Below, piece after piece: positions 34,583 through 44,724 of a stretch of 57,308 nt of DNA. The notes under the pieces were generated by a model. That model saw only the letters and a list, made by a program, of their open reading frames with translations. It made no database searches and had not been told where the DNA came from. How positions within the stretch are numbered: the stretch's first letter is position 1; each line of letters starts with the position of its first letter. Source of the stretch: Candidatus Oscillibacter excrementigallinarum (GTDB taxonomy: Bacteria > Bacillota > Clostridia > Oscillospirales > Oscillospiraceae); NCBI GenBank assembly GCA_019118245.1, contig DWZJ01000044.1:1-57308 (forward strand), read 5' to 3'. Both the position numbers and the translations under genes were made by a program.

Positions 34583-35335
34583 TCAAGCGAAACCTTCCAG
34601 CTTGGCAAGCCGGTACTCCAGCACGGCAAACTGCCGCCGGGTCAGAGGCTGATCCAGCATCAGATCCCCCTGTCCGTTGCCCCGCAGGATGCCGTTTTCC
34701 GTCAGCCAGGCCACGGCGGCGCGGACCTCCTTCTGGTAGTCCGTCTCCTCTCCGTCGTCTGTCCAGGGGATGCCCAGATACTCCAGGATCCCCCTGGTCT
34801 CCGCCTCCGCCAATTTCTGGCGGTACGCGGCCTGCCCCAGCAGGGCGGCTTCTTCCCGGTTGGTGTGGAAGCCATTCTCCAGCAGGACGGCCGGGGCCTT
34901 TGTGTGCTTCAGCACATAGAGCTCCGGGTCGTACACGATGGGAGTGGACCGCACGGCGATGCCGGCCGCCCGCACCTGCTCCAGGATGTCCTGGGCGGCC
35001 CGCTCCCGGTCACCGCCGGGGCCGTAGACATAGACGCTCCACCCTTTGGCGGAGGACCAGCCGGCCCCGGCGGCGGCATTGCTGTGGAGACTGACGAACA
35101 GGTCCAGGTCCGGGATGCTGTTGGCGATCTCGCACCGCCTGGCCAGGCTCACCGCCTCCCCGCCAGTACGGGTCATGGTGACGGAGACTCCCCTGGCGGT
35201 GAGCATCTGCTCCAGCCGCTTTCCCAGGTCCAGGGTGAATTCGTGCTCGTAGTAGGTCCCGTCCGGGCTCTTGTTGGCCAGATTGCCCGCGTCATGCCCC
35301 GGATCCAGGCAGACGCGCTTGAGTCGCTCGCTCAA
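34583..35335 (-). CDS. N-acetylmuramoyl-L-alanine amidase (Amidase_3), phage-lysin-like
   Basis: The 250-residue zinc amidase cleaves the MurNAc-L-Ala bond of peptidoglycan. Motifs are VCLDPGHDAGN (zinc His), YYEHEFTLDLG (zinc Glu), FVSLHSNAA (zinc His) and AVLLENGFHTN (catalytic Glu). The C-terminal 55 residues (AVAWLTENGILRG, LTRRQFAVLEYRLAK) resemble the end of the prophage endolysin at 52.2 kb. The absence of a signal peptide fits a lysin needing a holin. The start is TTG at 35335, with GGGAGGAG upstream. A holin-like small membrane protein is encoded divergently next door. Confidence 0.88.
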   Translation of the reverse strand: MSERLKRVCLDPGHDAGNLANKSPDGTYYEHEFTLDLGKRLEQMLTARGVSVTMTRTGGEAVSLARRCEIANSIPDLDLFVSLHSNAAAGAGWSSAKGWSVYVYGPGGDRERAAQDILEQVRAAGIAVRSTPIVYDPELYVLKHTKAPAVLLENGFHTNREEAALLGQAAYRQKLAEAETRGILEYLGIPWTDDGEETDYQKEVRAAVAWLTENGILRGNGQGDLMLDQPLTRRQFAVLEYRLAKLEGFA

Positions 35336-35500
35336 AGACGCTCCTCCCTCTCTGTATCAATTCCGCTGTTCAGCGCGGAGGAGCCGCGGCCCCTCCACTC
35401 CAGTTTAGGCGGGAGCAGCCTGTCCGGTGACCGCCGGAGGGGCCTCACAGAGCAGCCGCGCATATGCTGGGATGACTTCACATCAAACGGAGGCATCCCC

Positions 35501-35719
35501 ATGTATTCCGATCTCATCCGACGATTGAGCAACCTGCTGTGCGTCAAGAGCATCGTGACGCTGATCCTCACCTCGGTCTTTGCCTATCTGGCCGCAACGG
35601 GGCGGGTGTCCAGCCATGACTTTCTCACCGTCTTCTCTGTGGTCATCGCCTTTTACTTTGGGACCCAGAGCGAGCGGCTCAACCAGCAGAGCGAACAAAA
35701 CGCTTCCCAAAAGCCATGA
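35501..35719 (+). CDS. 72-residue membrane protein, phage-associated type (holin-like)
   Basis: MYSDLIRRLSNLLCVKSIVT is followed by a hydrophobic segment (LILTSVFAYLAATG), a second one (FLTVFSVVIAFYFGTQS) and a polar tail. The VKSIVT...FYFGTQ pattern recurs in small proteins near lysis genes of Firmicute prophages. AACGGAGG lies seven bases before the ATG. It is divergent from the amidase, 166 bases away. A holin or accessory lysis role is inferred, not shown. Confidence 0.7.
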   Translation: MYSDLIRRLSNLLCVKSIVTLILTSVFAYLAATGRVSSHDFLTVFSVVIAFYFGTQSERLNQQSEQNASQKP

Positions 35720-35725
35720 CCGGAC

Positions 35726-36502
35726 TCAGCCCAGCGCCACGTCCAGAATCATCATCACGCTGAAACCGGCCGCAAAGGCCAGTACGCCGATGTTGGAGTG
35801 GTTTCCCTGGGACATCTCCGGGATCAGCTCCTCCACCACCACGTAGATCATGGCGCCGGCGGCGAAGCTCAGCAGATACGGCAGCGCCGGCAGGATCACC
35901 CCTGCCGCCAGGATCGTCAGCAGGGCGCCGATGGGCTCCACGATGCCGGAGGCCACGCCTCCGGCAAAGGCCCGGAGCTTTCCGACGCCCTCAGCCCGCA
36001 GGGGCATGGAGAGGATGGCCCCCTCCGGGAAGTTCTGGATGGCGATGCCCAGGGACATGGCCAGCGCCCCCATGGCGGTGATCTCGCCGTCCCCGGCCAG
36101 ATACCCGGCGTAGACCACGCCCACCGCCATCCCCTCCGGGATGTTGTGGAGGGTCACCGCCAGCACCAGCATGGTGGACCGGCTCAGCCGGCTGGCGGGA
36201 CCCTCCGGCTGGCTGCTGCCCTGGTGGAGATGGGGGATGATGTGGTCCAGCGCCAGCAGGAACAGGATGCCCAGCCAGAACCCCACCGCCGCGGGCACGA
36301 AGGACCAGGTCCCCAGGTCCGCCGACCGGTCGATGGCCGGGATCAGCAGGCTCCAGACGGACGCCGCCGTCATCACGCCCGCCGCAAACCCGGTCAGCCC
36401 CCGCTGGACCCCGTCGGACAGGCCCTGCCGCATCCCGAACACGCAGGCCGCCCCCAGGGCCGTGCCCGCGAACGGGATCAGTACTCCGTATAATGCCTCC
36501 AT
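35726..36502 (-). CDS. ZIP family divalent metal transporter
   Basis: The 258-residue protein has eight predicted spans. Transmembrane helix 4 carries the metal-site motif TLHNIPEGMAVGVV and helix 5 IAIQNFPEGA, both typical; a His-containing loop (HIIPHLHQGSS) precedes them. ZIP proteins import zinc, iron or manganese into the cytosol. The ATG at 36502 has GAGAGGAG upstream. A DtxR-like palindrome lies 30 bases upstream of the start, suggesting metal-dependent repression. Confidence 0.92.
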   Translation of the reverse strand: MEALYGVLIPFAGTALGAACVFGMRQGLSDGVQRGLTGFAAGVMTAASVWSLLIPAIDRSADLGTWSFVPAAVGFWLGILFLLALDHIIPHLHQGSSQPEGPASRLSRSTMLVLAVTLHNIPEGMAVGVVYAGYLAGDGEITAMGALAMSLGIAIQNFPEGAILSMPLRAEGVGKLRAFAGGVASGIVEPIGALLTILAAGVILPALPYLLSFAAGAMIYVVVEELIPEMSQGNHSNIGVLAFAAGFSVMMILDVALG

Positions 36503-36531
36503 ATGCACTCCTCTCTGTGGTCCCTTTTTCA

Positions 36532-36547
36532 ATTAGTTGGATCTAAT
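36532..36547. promoter_or_regulatory. DtxR/MntR-like operator candidate
   Basis: ATTAG-N6-CTAAT is a perfect palindrome just upstream of the ZIP gene, close to the form of operators used by DtxR-family metal regulators. No regulator gene is adjacent. Confidence 0.45.
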
Positions 36548-36717
36548 CTCAAAACCAGCATACCGCAAACCGCTGCCGACGTCAATTTTCTTTTTGGGGA
36601 ATCGACCGTCCGCCCCGGGCCGCCGGTCAGATCCCCGCCGTGATTTCAGCCTCATTTTAGATTTTGGCGTTATGATCAAATTTGAATCAAACCAAGTCTT
36701 GGGATCGGAGGTCTGCT

Positions 36718-38454
36718 ATGAAACGCTTTTACCGTGTCAGGGGCCCGCTGTGCCTGGTCCTGTCCCTGCTCATCCTGGTCCAGACCGGGAGCCTGACGGC
36801 CTCCGCCGCGGACGCGGAGGACGGTCTCGAGGCCGCCCAGTCCGTGCTGGACCCGGCCGCCTATGACAGCGGCGAGATCCTGGTGCTGTATCAGGACGGC
36901 AGCTGTGAGACCGTGGCCTGCCAGGACGATGCCGCGCTGGCGGAGACCCTGGCCCAGCTCTCCGCCCGGGAGGACGTGGCCCTGGTCCAGCCCAACTACA
37001 CCTACGAGAGCACGGCCCTCTCCACCTCGGACCCCCTGCTGGGGGAGCAGTGGGCCCTGGACAACGACGGCTCCTTCCAGCTGGAGGAGCAGGAGAACCG
37101 CTACCCGGTCTTTGACGATCCCTTTGAAATGCCCTCCGCCCCCTGGCAGTGGATCGCCCCCTGGTGGATGTGGTCCGCCGGCGGCTCCACCGCCGGCAGC
37201 ATCCAGGTGCAGGCGGTCCCCGGCATCGACATCGGCCTGGCGGAGGCCTGGGGGCTGTATGACGGCGGCAGCCGGGACGTGGTGGTGGCCCTGGTGGACA
37301 CCGGCATCGACTACACCCACGAGGACCTGGCCGGCCGCATCTGGACCAATGTGGACGAGATCCCCGGCAACGGTATCGACGACGACGGCAACGGCTATGT
37401 GGATGACGTGTACGGCTGGAATTTCTACTCCGACACCAACGACGTCTATGTGGGCACCGAGGACGCCCACGGCACCCACGGGGCGGGCACCATCGCCGCC
37501 AATGCCGACAACGGCACGGGCATCGCCGGCATCGTCCAGAGCGACCGTGTCAAGGTCATGGCGGTGAAGGCTCTGGGCGGCTCGGACGGCAGCGGCACCA
37601 CCGCCTCCATCATCCAGGCCATCCAGTATGCGGAGGCCAACGGGGCCCAGATCTGCAACCTGAGCCTGGGCTCCTCCCAGAACGACCCGGCCCTGTACCG
37701 CACCATGGCATCGTCGGATATGCTGTTCGTAGTGGCGGCGGGAAACGACGGTACGGACCTGGAGACCTCTCCCAGCTACCCGGCCAGCTATGACCTGGAC
37801 AACGTGATCTCCGTGGCCAACATCCGGTACGACGGGGAACTGGACCCCACCTCCAGCTACGGCGCCGCCTCCGTGGACCTGGCGGCCCCGGGCAGCTACA
37901 TCCTCAGCACCACCCCCGGCGGCACCTACAGCTACATGACCGGCACCTCCATGGCCGCGCCCATGGTCAGCGCCGCGGCGGCCATGGTATACTCCGCGTT
38001 TCCGAACGCCACCCTGGCGGATGTGAAGGACATCCTCCTGGCCTCCGTCCAGAAGCTGGACAGCCTCTCCGACTGCACCGCCACCGGCGGGATGCTGGAT
38101 CTGGGAGCCGCCATGGCCTACGCCGCCACTGCCTCCACCGGCAGGACCTAGGCGGAGCCGGATCTCACCGCCTACGCAGACAATCCGCCGGTGATCTCCC
38201 TGTCCCTCTCCCAGTGGCTGGGGCGGCGGTATCTCACCGTCCAGGTCCTGGACGCCGACGGTGACCTGCTGAAGGCCGCCTACGCCTCCGGGACCCGCAC
38301 AGCGGCGGACTTCCAGGGCGGCGACGCCGGGAATCCCATCTCCCTTGACTCCTGGGGCACCGCCACCTTCCGGGTCCGCACCGGCGGGACGTACACCTTC
38401 TACGCGGTGGACCAGGCGGGCAACGAGACCGTCCGCACCGTGGAGCTGCCGTAA
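36718..38454 (+). pseudogene. Secreted S8 subtilisin-type protease interrupted by an in-frame TAG codon
   Basis: The frame opens at ATG 36718 (GGAGG upstream) with signal peptide MKRFYRVRGPLCLVLSLLIL and an ASA cleavage site. A propeptide-like region is followed by a complete catalytic domain with Asp194 (VDTGID), His251 (HGTHGAG), Asn343 (AAGNDG) and Ser411 (GTSMAAP). TAG at 38149-38151 ends the frame after 477 codons. The same frame then continues for 100 codons, in effect AEPDLTAYADNPP then a beta-sandwich/Ig-like domain ending VRTVELP, to TAA at 38452. CAG to TAG is the simplest origin. The truncated product keeps all catalytic residues and may still be active. Confidence 0.85.
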
Positions 38455-38463
38455 GGCCAGGCC

Positions 38464-40959
38464 TTACAGATAGCGGCCGGTGACGCTGTCCGGGTTCGCC
38501 GCCACCTGGGCCGGTGTCCCGGCGGCCACGATCCGGCCGCCGGCGTCTCCGCCGCCGGGCCCCATGTCGATGAGATAGTCGGCGCTGCGGATCACGTCCA
38601 GGTCGTGCTCGATCACCACCACCGTGGCGCCGTTGTCGATCAGCGTCTGGAACACCCCCAGCAGCGTCCGCACATCCAGGGGGTGGAGGCCGATGGTGGG
38701 CTCGTCAAAGACGAACACCGTGTCCGCCTGGCCCCGGCCCATCTCGCTGGCCAGCTTCAGCCGCTGGGCCTCTCCGCCGGAGAGGCTGGGGGTATCCTCC
38801 CCCAGGGTCAGGTAGCCCAGGCCCAGGTCCTCCAGCACCTGGAGCCGCTGATGGACCACCTTCCAGTCCGCGCAGGCGTCCAGGGCCGTGTGGATGTCCA
38901 TGGCCATCAGCTCCGGCAGGGTGAAGGCCGCCCCGGACCGGGTCACCACCCGCACCCGGCCCGCGTCCCGGCTGTACCGGGAGCCCCGGCACTCCGGACA
39001 GGGGATGTCCACATCCGGCAGGAACTGCACGTCCAGGCTGATGGACCCGGTGCCGTCGCACACCGGGCAGCGGAGCTTCCCGGTGTTGTAGGAGAAGTCC
39101 CCGGCCTTGCAGCCCAGGGCCTTGGCCTCCGGGCTCCGGGCGTAGATCTTCCGCAGCTCGTCGTGGACGTTGGCATAGGTGGCCACGGTGGAGCGGACGT
39201 TGATGCCGATGGGCGTGGCGTCGATGAGCTTCACCCGCTCAATGCCGTCCGCCGTCACCTGATGGACATGGGGCGGCAGGGGCTTTCCGGCGATGTGGGC
39301 CTCCAGCCCCGGCACCAGGCTCTCCAAGATCAGGGTGGTCTTTCCGGAGCCGGAGACCCCCGTCACCACCGTCAGCCGCCCCCGGGGGATATCCACCTCC
39401 AGGGGCTTTACCGTGTGGATGGCCCCGGTGGACAGGCGGATGGCCCCCTCCCGGAACACCGCCTCCGGCGCCGCCGCCTGCCGCGCCGGCGGCTGGGGCC
39501 TTCCGGACAGGAAGGGGCCGATGCGGGAATCCCCATTCTCCGCCAGGTCCCCCACCGTGCCCTGGGCCACCACCTGGCCGCCCCGGGCGCCGGCCTCCGG
39601 CCCCATCTCGATGATCCAGTCCGCGTGGGACAGGATCTGGGCATCGTGGTCCACCAGCAGCACGGAGTTGCCGTCTGCCACCAGGTCGTCCATCACCGCC
39701 GTCAGCCCCACGATGTTGGCCGGATGGAGCCCGATGGAGGGCTCGTCCAGCACGTACAGCACCCCGGTGGTGCGGTTGCGCACCGCCCGGGCCAGCTGCA
39801 TCCGCTGCCGCTCTCCGGTGGAGAGGGTGGACGACGCCCGGTCCAGGGTCAGATAGCCCAGCCCCAGCTCCATCAGCCGCCGGGCCACGGCCTGGAAGGA
39901 CTGGCAGATGCTCTCCCCCATGGGGCGCATCTCCTCCGGCAGGGACGCGGGCACCTCCGCCACCCAGTCCACCAGCTCCGCCAGGGACATCCGGCAGGCC
40001 TGGTCCAGGCCGATGCCCCGGAGCTTCGGGGCCCGGGCCGCCGCGGACAGGCGGGTGCCGCCGCAGTCGGGGCAGACATCCTCCTTCAGGAACTTCTCCA
40101 CCCGCTTCATGCCCTTCTCGTCCTTCACCTTGGCAAGGGCGTTCTCCACCGTGTGGACGGCGCTGTAGTAGGTGAAGTCCAGCTCCGCCACATCGTTGGA
40201 GTTTTTGGCGTGGTACAGGATGTGCTTCTTCACCGCCGGGCCGTCGTAGACGATCTCCTTCTCCTCCGGCGTCAGGTCCCGGAAGGGCACGTCCGTCCGG
40301 ACCCCCATGGCCCGGCACACGTCAGTCATCAGGGCCCACATCAGGGTGTTCCAGGGGGCCACGGCGCCCTGGTCGATGGTCAGGGAGTCGTCCGGCACCA
40401 GGGTGGACCGGTCCACCGCCCGCACCACGCCGGTGCCGCCGCAGGTGCGGCAGGCCCCCTGGCTGTTGAAGGCCAGCTCCTCCGCCCCGGGGGCGTAGAA
40501 CCGGGCGCCGCAGTCCGGGCACACCAGCTCCTGTCCCGCCGCCACCGCCAGGGTGGGCGGCACGGAGTGCCCGTTGGGGCAGCGGTGGCTGGCCAGGCGG
40601 GACCACATCAGCCGCAGGCTGTTGAGGAGCTCCGTCCCGGTGCCGAAGGTGCTGCGGATGCCGGGCACGCCGGGCCGCTGGTGCAGGGCCAGGGCCGCCG
40701 GGACGTACAGCACCTCGTCCACGTCCGCCTTGGCCGCCTGGGTCATCCGCCGGCGGGTATAGGTGGACAGGGACTCCAGATACCGCCGGGAGCCCTCGGC
40801 GTACAGCACCCCCAGGGCCAGGGAGGACTTCCCGGACCCGGAGACCCCGGCCACTCCCACGATCTGGTGGAGGGGCACGTCCACATCCACATTTTTCAGA
40901 TTGTGCACTCTGGCGCCCCGGACCCGGATGCTCGCTGGCGCGCTTTCCCGCTTCTCCAT
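38464..40959 (-). CDS. UvrA-like ABC ATPase (class II UvrA paralogue)
   Basis: The 831-residue protein has two UvrA-type ATPase halves: GVSGSGKSSLALGVLYAEGSR in part and LSTGERQRMQLARAV in the first; VTGVSGSGKTTLILESL and LSGGEAQRLKLASEM in the second. Zinc-finger cysteines CPDCG/CRTCGG and CPVCDGTG/CPECRG are present. It is about 110 residues shorter than housekeeping UvrA and lacks much of the UvrB-binding region, as in class II UvrA or DrrC-like proteins associated with drug tolerance. A true uvrA is expected elsewhere. It stands alone, its start lying near the divergent P-type ATPase. Confidence 0.9.
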   Translation of the reverse strand: MEKRESAPASIRVRGARVHNLKNVDVDVPLHQIVGVAGVSGSGKSSLALGVLYAEGSRRYLESLSTYTRRRMTQAAKADVDEVLYVPAALALHQRPGVPGIRSTFGTGTELLNSLRLMWSRLASHRCPNGHSVPPTLAVAAGQELVCPDCGARFYAPGAEELAFNSQGACRTCGGTGVVRAVDRSTLVPDDSLTIDQGAVAPWNTLMWALMTDVCRAMGVRTDVPFRDLTPEEKEIVYDGPAVKKHILYHAKNSNDVAELDFTYYSAVHTVENALAKVKDEKGMKRVEKFLKEDVCPDCGGTRLSAAARAPKLRGIGLDQACRMSLAELVDWVAEVPASLPEEMRPMGESICQSFQAVARRLMELGLGYLTLDRASSTLSTGERQRMQLARAVRNRTTGVLYVLDEPSIGLHPANIVGLTAVMDDLVADGNSVLLVDHDAQILSHADWIIEMGPEAGARGGQVVAQGTVGDLAENGDSRIGPFLSGRPQPPARQAAAPEAVFREGAIRLSTGAIHTVKPLEVDIPRGRLTVVTGVSGSGKTTLILESLVPGLEAHIAGKPLPPHVHQVTADGIERVKLIDATPIGINVRSTVATYANVHDELRKIYARSPEAKALGCKAGDFSYNTGKLRCPVCDGTGSISLDVQFLPDVDIPCPECRGSRYSRDAGRVRVVTRSGAAFTLPELMAMDIHTALDACADWKVVHQRLQVLEDLGLGYLTLGEDTPSLSGGEAQRLKLASEMGRGQADTVFVFDEPTIGLHPLDVRTLLGVFQTLIDNGATVVVIEHDLDVIRSADYLIDMGPGGGDAGGRIVAAGTPAQVAANPDSVTGRYL

Positions 40960-41174
40960 ACCGCTTCTCCTCTTTTTCAGCTTCGGACAGGCTGTCCCTC
41001 CGCTCTGATTTTGTGAAATTCAAAACGATTATACCATACTGCCGCCTGTTGGAAAAGCCCCTTCCGCGCCCCGGCGCGGACCCGCGATTTTCAGGAATTG
41101 TTATGCGCCGTTTAAGAACTGTTTAACGTGGCTCGGTATGCTGTTCCTGTAGATCCATCAGGAGGCGAACCAAT

Positions 41175-43530
41175 ATGGAATTCCGATCTTCCGCCCGCCG
41201 GCTGACCAGCGCCGAGGCCGCCCGGCTCCGGTACATGGGGCAGGGCAACGTCCCGCCGCCGCCCATCACCAGATCCACGGGGCAGATCATCCGGGAAAAT
41301 GTCTGCACCCTGTTCAATCTGTTCAATGTTCTCATCGCCCTGGCGCTGGCCTGGGTGGGGGCCTGGTCCAACCTGCTGTTCATCCTGATCATCGCCCTGA
41401 ACACCGTCATCGGGATCGTCCAGGAGCTCCGCGCCAAGCGGCAGGTGGAGCAGATCGCCGTCCTCACCGCCCCCAGGGCCCGGGTGCTGCGGGACGGTGC
41501 CCTGCGGGAGCTCCCCGTGGAGGAACTGGTGCTGGGGGACGTGATCTCCTTGGAGAGCGGGCGGCAGATCCCGGCGGACGCCAAACTTCTCTCCGGCCAG
41601 GTGGAGGTGGACGAGTCCCTGCTCACCGGCGAGTCCGACGCGGTGCGGAAGGCGGCGGGGGCGGACCTGCTCTCCGGCAGCGTGGTGGTCTCCGGCGCCT
41701 GCACCGCCCGGGTGGAGCGGGTGGGGGCGGACGGCTACGCCGCCCGCCTTACCCAGGAGGCCAGGGCCGCCGCGCCGGTGCGCTCCGAGCTGCTGTCCTC
41801 CATGCGGCGGGTGACCCGCTTCACCGGCTTTCTGATCCCGCCCCTGGGGGTGCTCCTCTTCTTACAGGCTTACGCCTGCGGGGAGAACCGCTGTTCCAGG
41901 CGGTGACCACCACCGCCGCCGGCCTGCTGGGGATGCTCCCCAAGGGGCTGGTGCTGCTGATCACCGTCAGCCTGGCGGTGGGCGTGGCAAAACTGGCCAA
42001 GTCCCGGGTGCTGGTGCAGGATCTGTTTTCCCTGGAGAGCCTGGCCCACGTGGATGTGCTGTGCCTGGACAAGACCGGCACCCTGACCGAGGGAAATATG
42101 CGGGTGGAGCGGCTGGTGCCGCTGACAGGGGATCCGCCCATCCCTCTGGAGACATGGATGGGGGCCTTCCTGGCCCACAGCGACGACAGCAACGCCACCT
42201 TCCGGGCCATGCGGGCCTATTTCCCCGACGGCGGCGGCGAACTGGCCCCTATCGCCAAGATCCCCTTTTCCTCCCAGCGGAAGTGGAGCGCCATGACCTT
42301 CCCGGAGCTGGGGACGCTGGTGGTGGGCGCTCCGGAGCGCATGACCGGGACGGAGATCCCGGAGACGCTTCAAAACGAGCTCCGGCAGGGGAAGCGGGTG
42401 CTGTTTCTCGCCTGTACGCAGGAGACTGTCCAGCCGGACACCCCGCTGCCACCCATGACTGCTCTGGCCGCCCTGGTGCTCTCCGCCCCTGTCCGGACCG
42501 GGGCGGCGGAGACGCTGGCCTACCTCCAGCGGGAGGGCGTGGCGGTAAAAGTCCTCTCCGGCGACCATCCGGCGGCGGCCGCCGCCGTGGCGGCCCGGGC
42601 AGGCCTGCCGGGGGCCTCCGCCTGGGTGGATATGAGCCGGGTGGGCACCGGGGAGGAGCTGGCCCGTGCCGCCGCCCGATACACGGTCTTCGGCCGGGTC
42701 TCCCCGGAGCAGAAGCGGGAGCTGGTCCGGGCCTTTCAGGCCCAGGGCCATCGGGTGGCCATGACGGGAGACGGCGTCAACGACATCCTGGCCATGCGGA
42801 AGGCCGACTGCTCCATCGCCATGGCCCACGGCAGCGAGGCCGCCCGGCAGGCCGCTCAGGTGGTGCTGCTGGACGATGACTTCACCGTCCTCCCCCAGAT
42901 CCTGATGGAGGGCCGCCGGGTGGTTAACAACATGACCCGGGTGGCGGGAGTGTTCTTCGTCAAGACCATCTACTCCATCCTGCTGTCCCTGTTCTGTGTG
43001 CTGGCCAACCTTCCCTTCCCGCTGATCCCCATCCAGGTGACGCTTATCGACCTGTTCATCGAGGGGTATCCGGCATTCTTCCAGTCCTTTGTGGCCGACG
43101 GGCGAAAAATCCAGGGGCGGTTCCTGCCGTCGGTGCTCCGCCGGGCGCTGCCCAATGCCGCGGCGATCCTGCTAGCGGCCGCCGGGCTTCTGCTGGGCGG
43201 CGGGACGCTGGGACTTCCTGCCGGGCAGGTTCCGATGGCGCTCTATCTGGTGATCGGCGTGGTGGAGGCGGAAGCCCTGCTGAAATCCTGCCTCCCCATG
43301 GACCGCCTGCGGGGCTTCCTCTTCCTTACCGCCTCCGCCGGATTCTTCTGCGCGGTCCTGCTGTCCATTCGCTCTTGGCGCTGCCGCCGCTCCTCCCGGC
43401 CACGGTCCCGGTGGTCCTGCTGGTGTCCGCTGTCTCCATCCTGGCGGAATGGCTGTGCGCCCTGGGGCTGGACCTCATCCGCCGCCCGGGGCCCATGGAT
43501 GTTCAGTCCCTGGGATCCACCTGTCCCTGA
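41175..43530 (+). pseudogene. Cation-translocating P-type ATPase with two frameshifts
   Basis: Three frames join into one ATPase of about 785 residues. Frame 1 (41175 to about 41870) has the actuator LTGESDAV. Frame 2 (to about 43370) has the phosphorylation motif DKTGTLTEG and MTGDGVNDILAMRKADCS. Frame 3 (to TGA 43528) holds the last membrane helices (LLPATVPVVLLVSAVSILAEW). Each junction is consistent with loss of one base: the first within GCCTGCGGGGAG near 41870, the second near 43375 where a hydrophobic helix turns into an Arg/Trp-rich shadow. Related Firmicute ATPases (Exp7/YoaB type) are continuous through both places. The ribosome site AGGAGG precedes the ATG. Confidence 0.82.
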
Positions 43531-43542
43531 GTAAAAACAGCT

Positions 43543-43584
43543 GCCGGCCCGGGGCCTTCTTGAAAGGCTCCGGGCCGGCTTTTT
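43543..43584 (+). terminator. Intrinsic terminator of the P-type ATPase gene
   Basis: GCCGGCCCGG and CCGGGCCGGC form the base of an imperfect 16-bp stem, followed by TTTTT. Confidence 0.88.
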
Positions 43585-43637
43585 GCGCTTTGTAAAGATA
43601 TGACTGCGGCGGGGACGCATCCCCGCCGCCGAAATGA

Positions 43638-44507
43638 TCAAAGCAGCATGGCCAGGGTTCCCGCCACGATGAGGAGCAGGCCGGCTCCGGACCGGGCGGT
43701 GAGCCTCTCATGAAAGACCAGGCTGGAAAAGGCCACCGTCACCAGGATGCTCAGCTTGTCGATGGGGACCACCACGCTGGCGAGTCCGTCCTGCAGGGCG
43801 CGGTAATAGCACAGCCAGGACGCGCCGGTGGCGATGCCGGACAGGCAGATGAAGCCCAGCTCCCGCCGGGGCACCTGCCGCACCGCCGCCGTCTTTCCGG
43901 TCACCAGAACCATGAACCAGGCCATCACCAGCACCACCCCCGTGCGGATGGCGGTGCCCAGATTGGACTCGACGTTCTGGATGCCGATCTTGCCCAGGAT
44001 CGCCGTGAGGCTGGCGAACACCGCCGAGCCGAAGGCATAGAGCATCCAGCCCTTTCCCTGGGGCGCGCTTCCGGCCGTCTGGGGCTTCTTTTCGATCATC
44101 AGAAAGGTGCCGACGCCGATCAAAATGACCCCGATGCCCTGGAACGGCCCGATGGGCTCCCTCAAAAGCAGGAATGCCAGCAGGATCGTGAGCACCGTGC
44201 TGGACTTGTCGATGGGCACCACCTTGTTGATGTCCCCCAGCTGGAGCGCCTTGAAGTAACACAGCCAGGAGGCCCCGGTGGCAAGTCCCGAGAGGATCAG
44301 AAACAAAAGCGTCATCCCGCCCAGGTCACGGATCTGCCCCTGGGAGCCGGCCACGAACACCATGACCCAGGCGAATGCCAGGACGACGATGGTCCGGATC
44401 GCCGTGGCCACCGTGGAGTTTGTCCTTCGGATGCCGCACTTGGTCAGGATCGCCGTCACACCGGCAAAAAATGCGGAACCCACCGCAAACAAAAGCCACA
44501 TACGCAT
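43638..44507 (-). CDS. EamA (DMT superfamily) transporter
   Basis: The 289-residue protein has ten spans in two clearly duplicated halves: FAVGSAFFAGVTAILTKCGI in the first and YAFGSAVFASLTAILGKIGI in the second, each followed by a TAIRT segment, a GASWLCY(F/Y)(K/R)AL segment and a VVPIDK motif. EamA proteins export or exchange metabolites; the substrate is unknown. The ATG at 44507 has AGGAGGGGGA directly upstream; an upstream extension of the frame has no ribosome site. Confidence 0.9.
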   Translation of the reverse strand: MRMWLLFAVGSAFFAGVTAILTKCGIRRTNSTVATAIRTIVVLAFAWVMVFVAGSQGQIRDLGGMTLLFLILSGLATGASWLCYFKALQLGDINKVVPIDKSSTVLTILLAFLLLREPIGPFQGIGVILIGVGTFLMIEKKPQTAGSAPQGKGWMLYAFGSAVFASLTAILGKIGIQNVESNLGTAIRTGVVLVMAWFMVLVTGKTAAVRQVPRRELGFICLSGIATGASWLCYYRALQDGLASVVVPIDKLSILVTVAFSSLVFHERLTARSGAGLLLIVAGTLAMLL

Positions 44508-44724
44508 TCCCCCTCCTGCGCACCGGTCCTTGGATAGCCTGCGCTCCATGCCGTCTGAATCTATCGGGGATGGGGCGTCTTTCCCTCCCCCTGCGGACCG
44601 TCCTCTTGCATCATAGCACATTTGACGGAAAATGTATAAACTCCAGATAAACTATGCCGGCCTGTCAGCGGCTGGCGGTGTTGTACGGCACGCTGTCCGT
44701 CTCCATGGTCTGGGACACGCGGGA

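Noticed and set aside
41840-41910. Programmed frameshift in the P-type ATPase
   Set aside because: No slippery heptamer or downstream stimulatory structure is evident, and related ATPases are read in one frame; a second unrelated shift occurs later.
43638-44507. Two separate small transporters in the EamA gene
   Set aside because: The two halves are an internal duplication within one uninterrupted frame, normal for this family.
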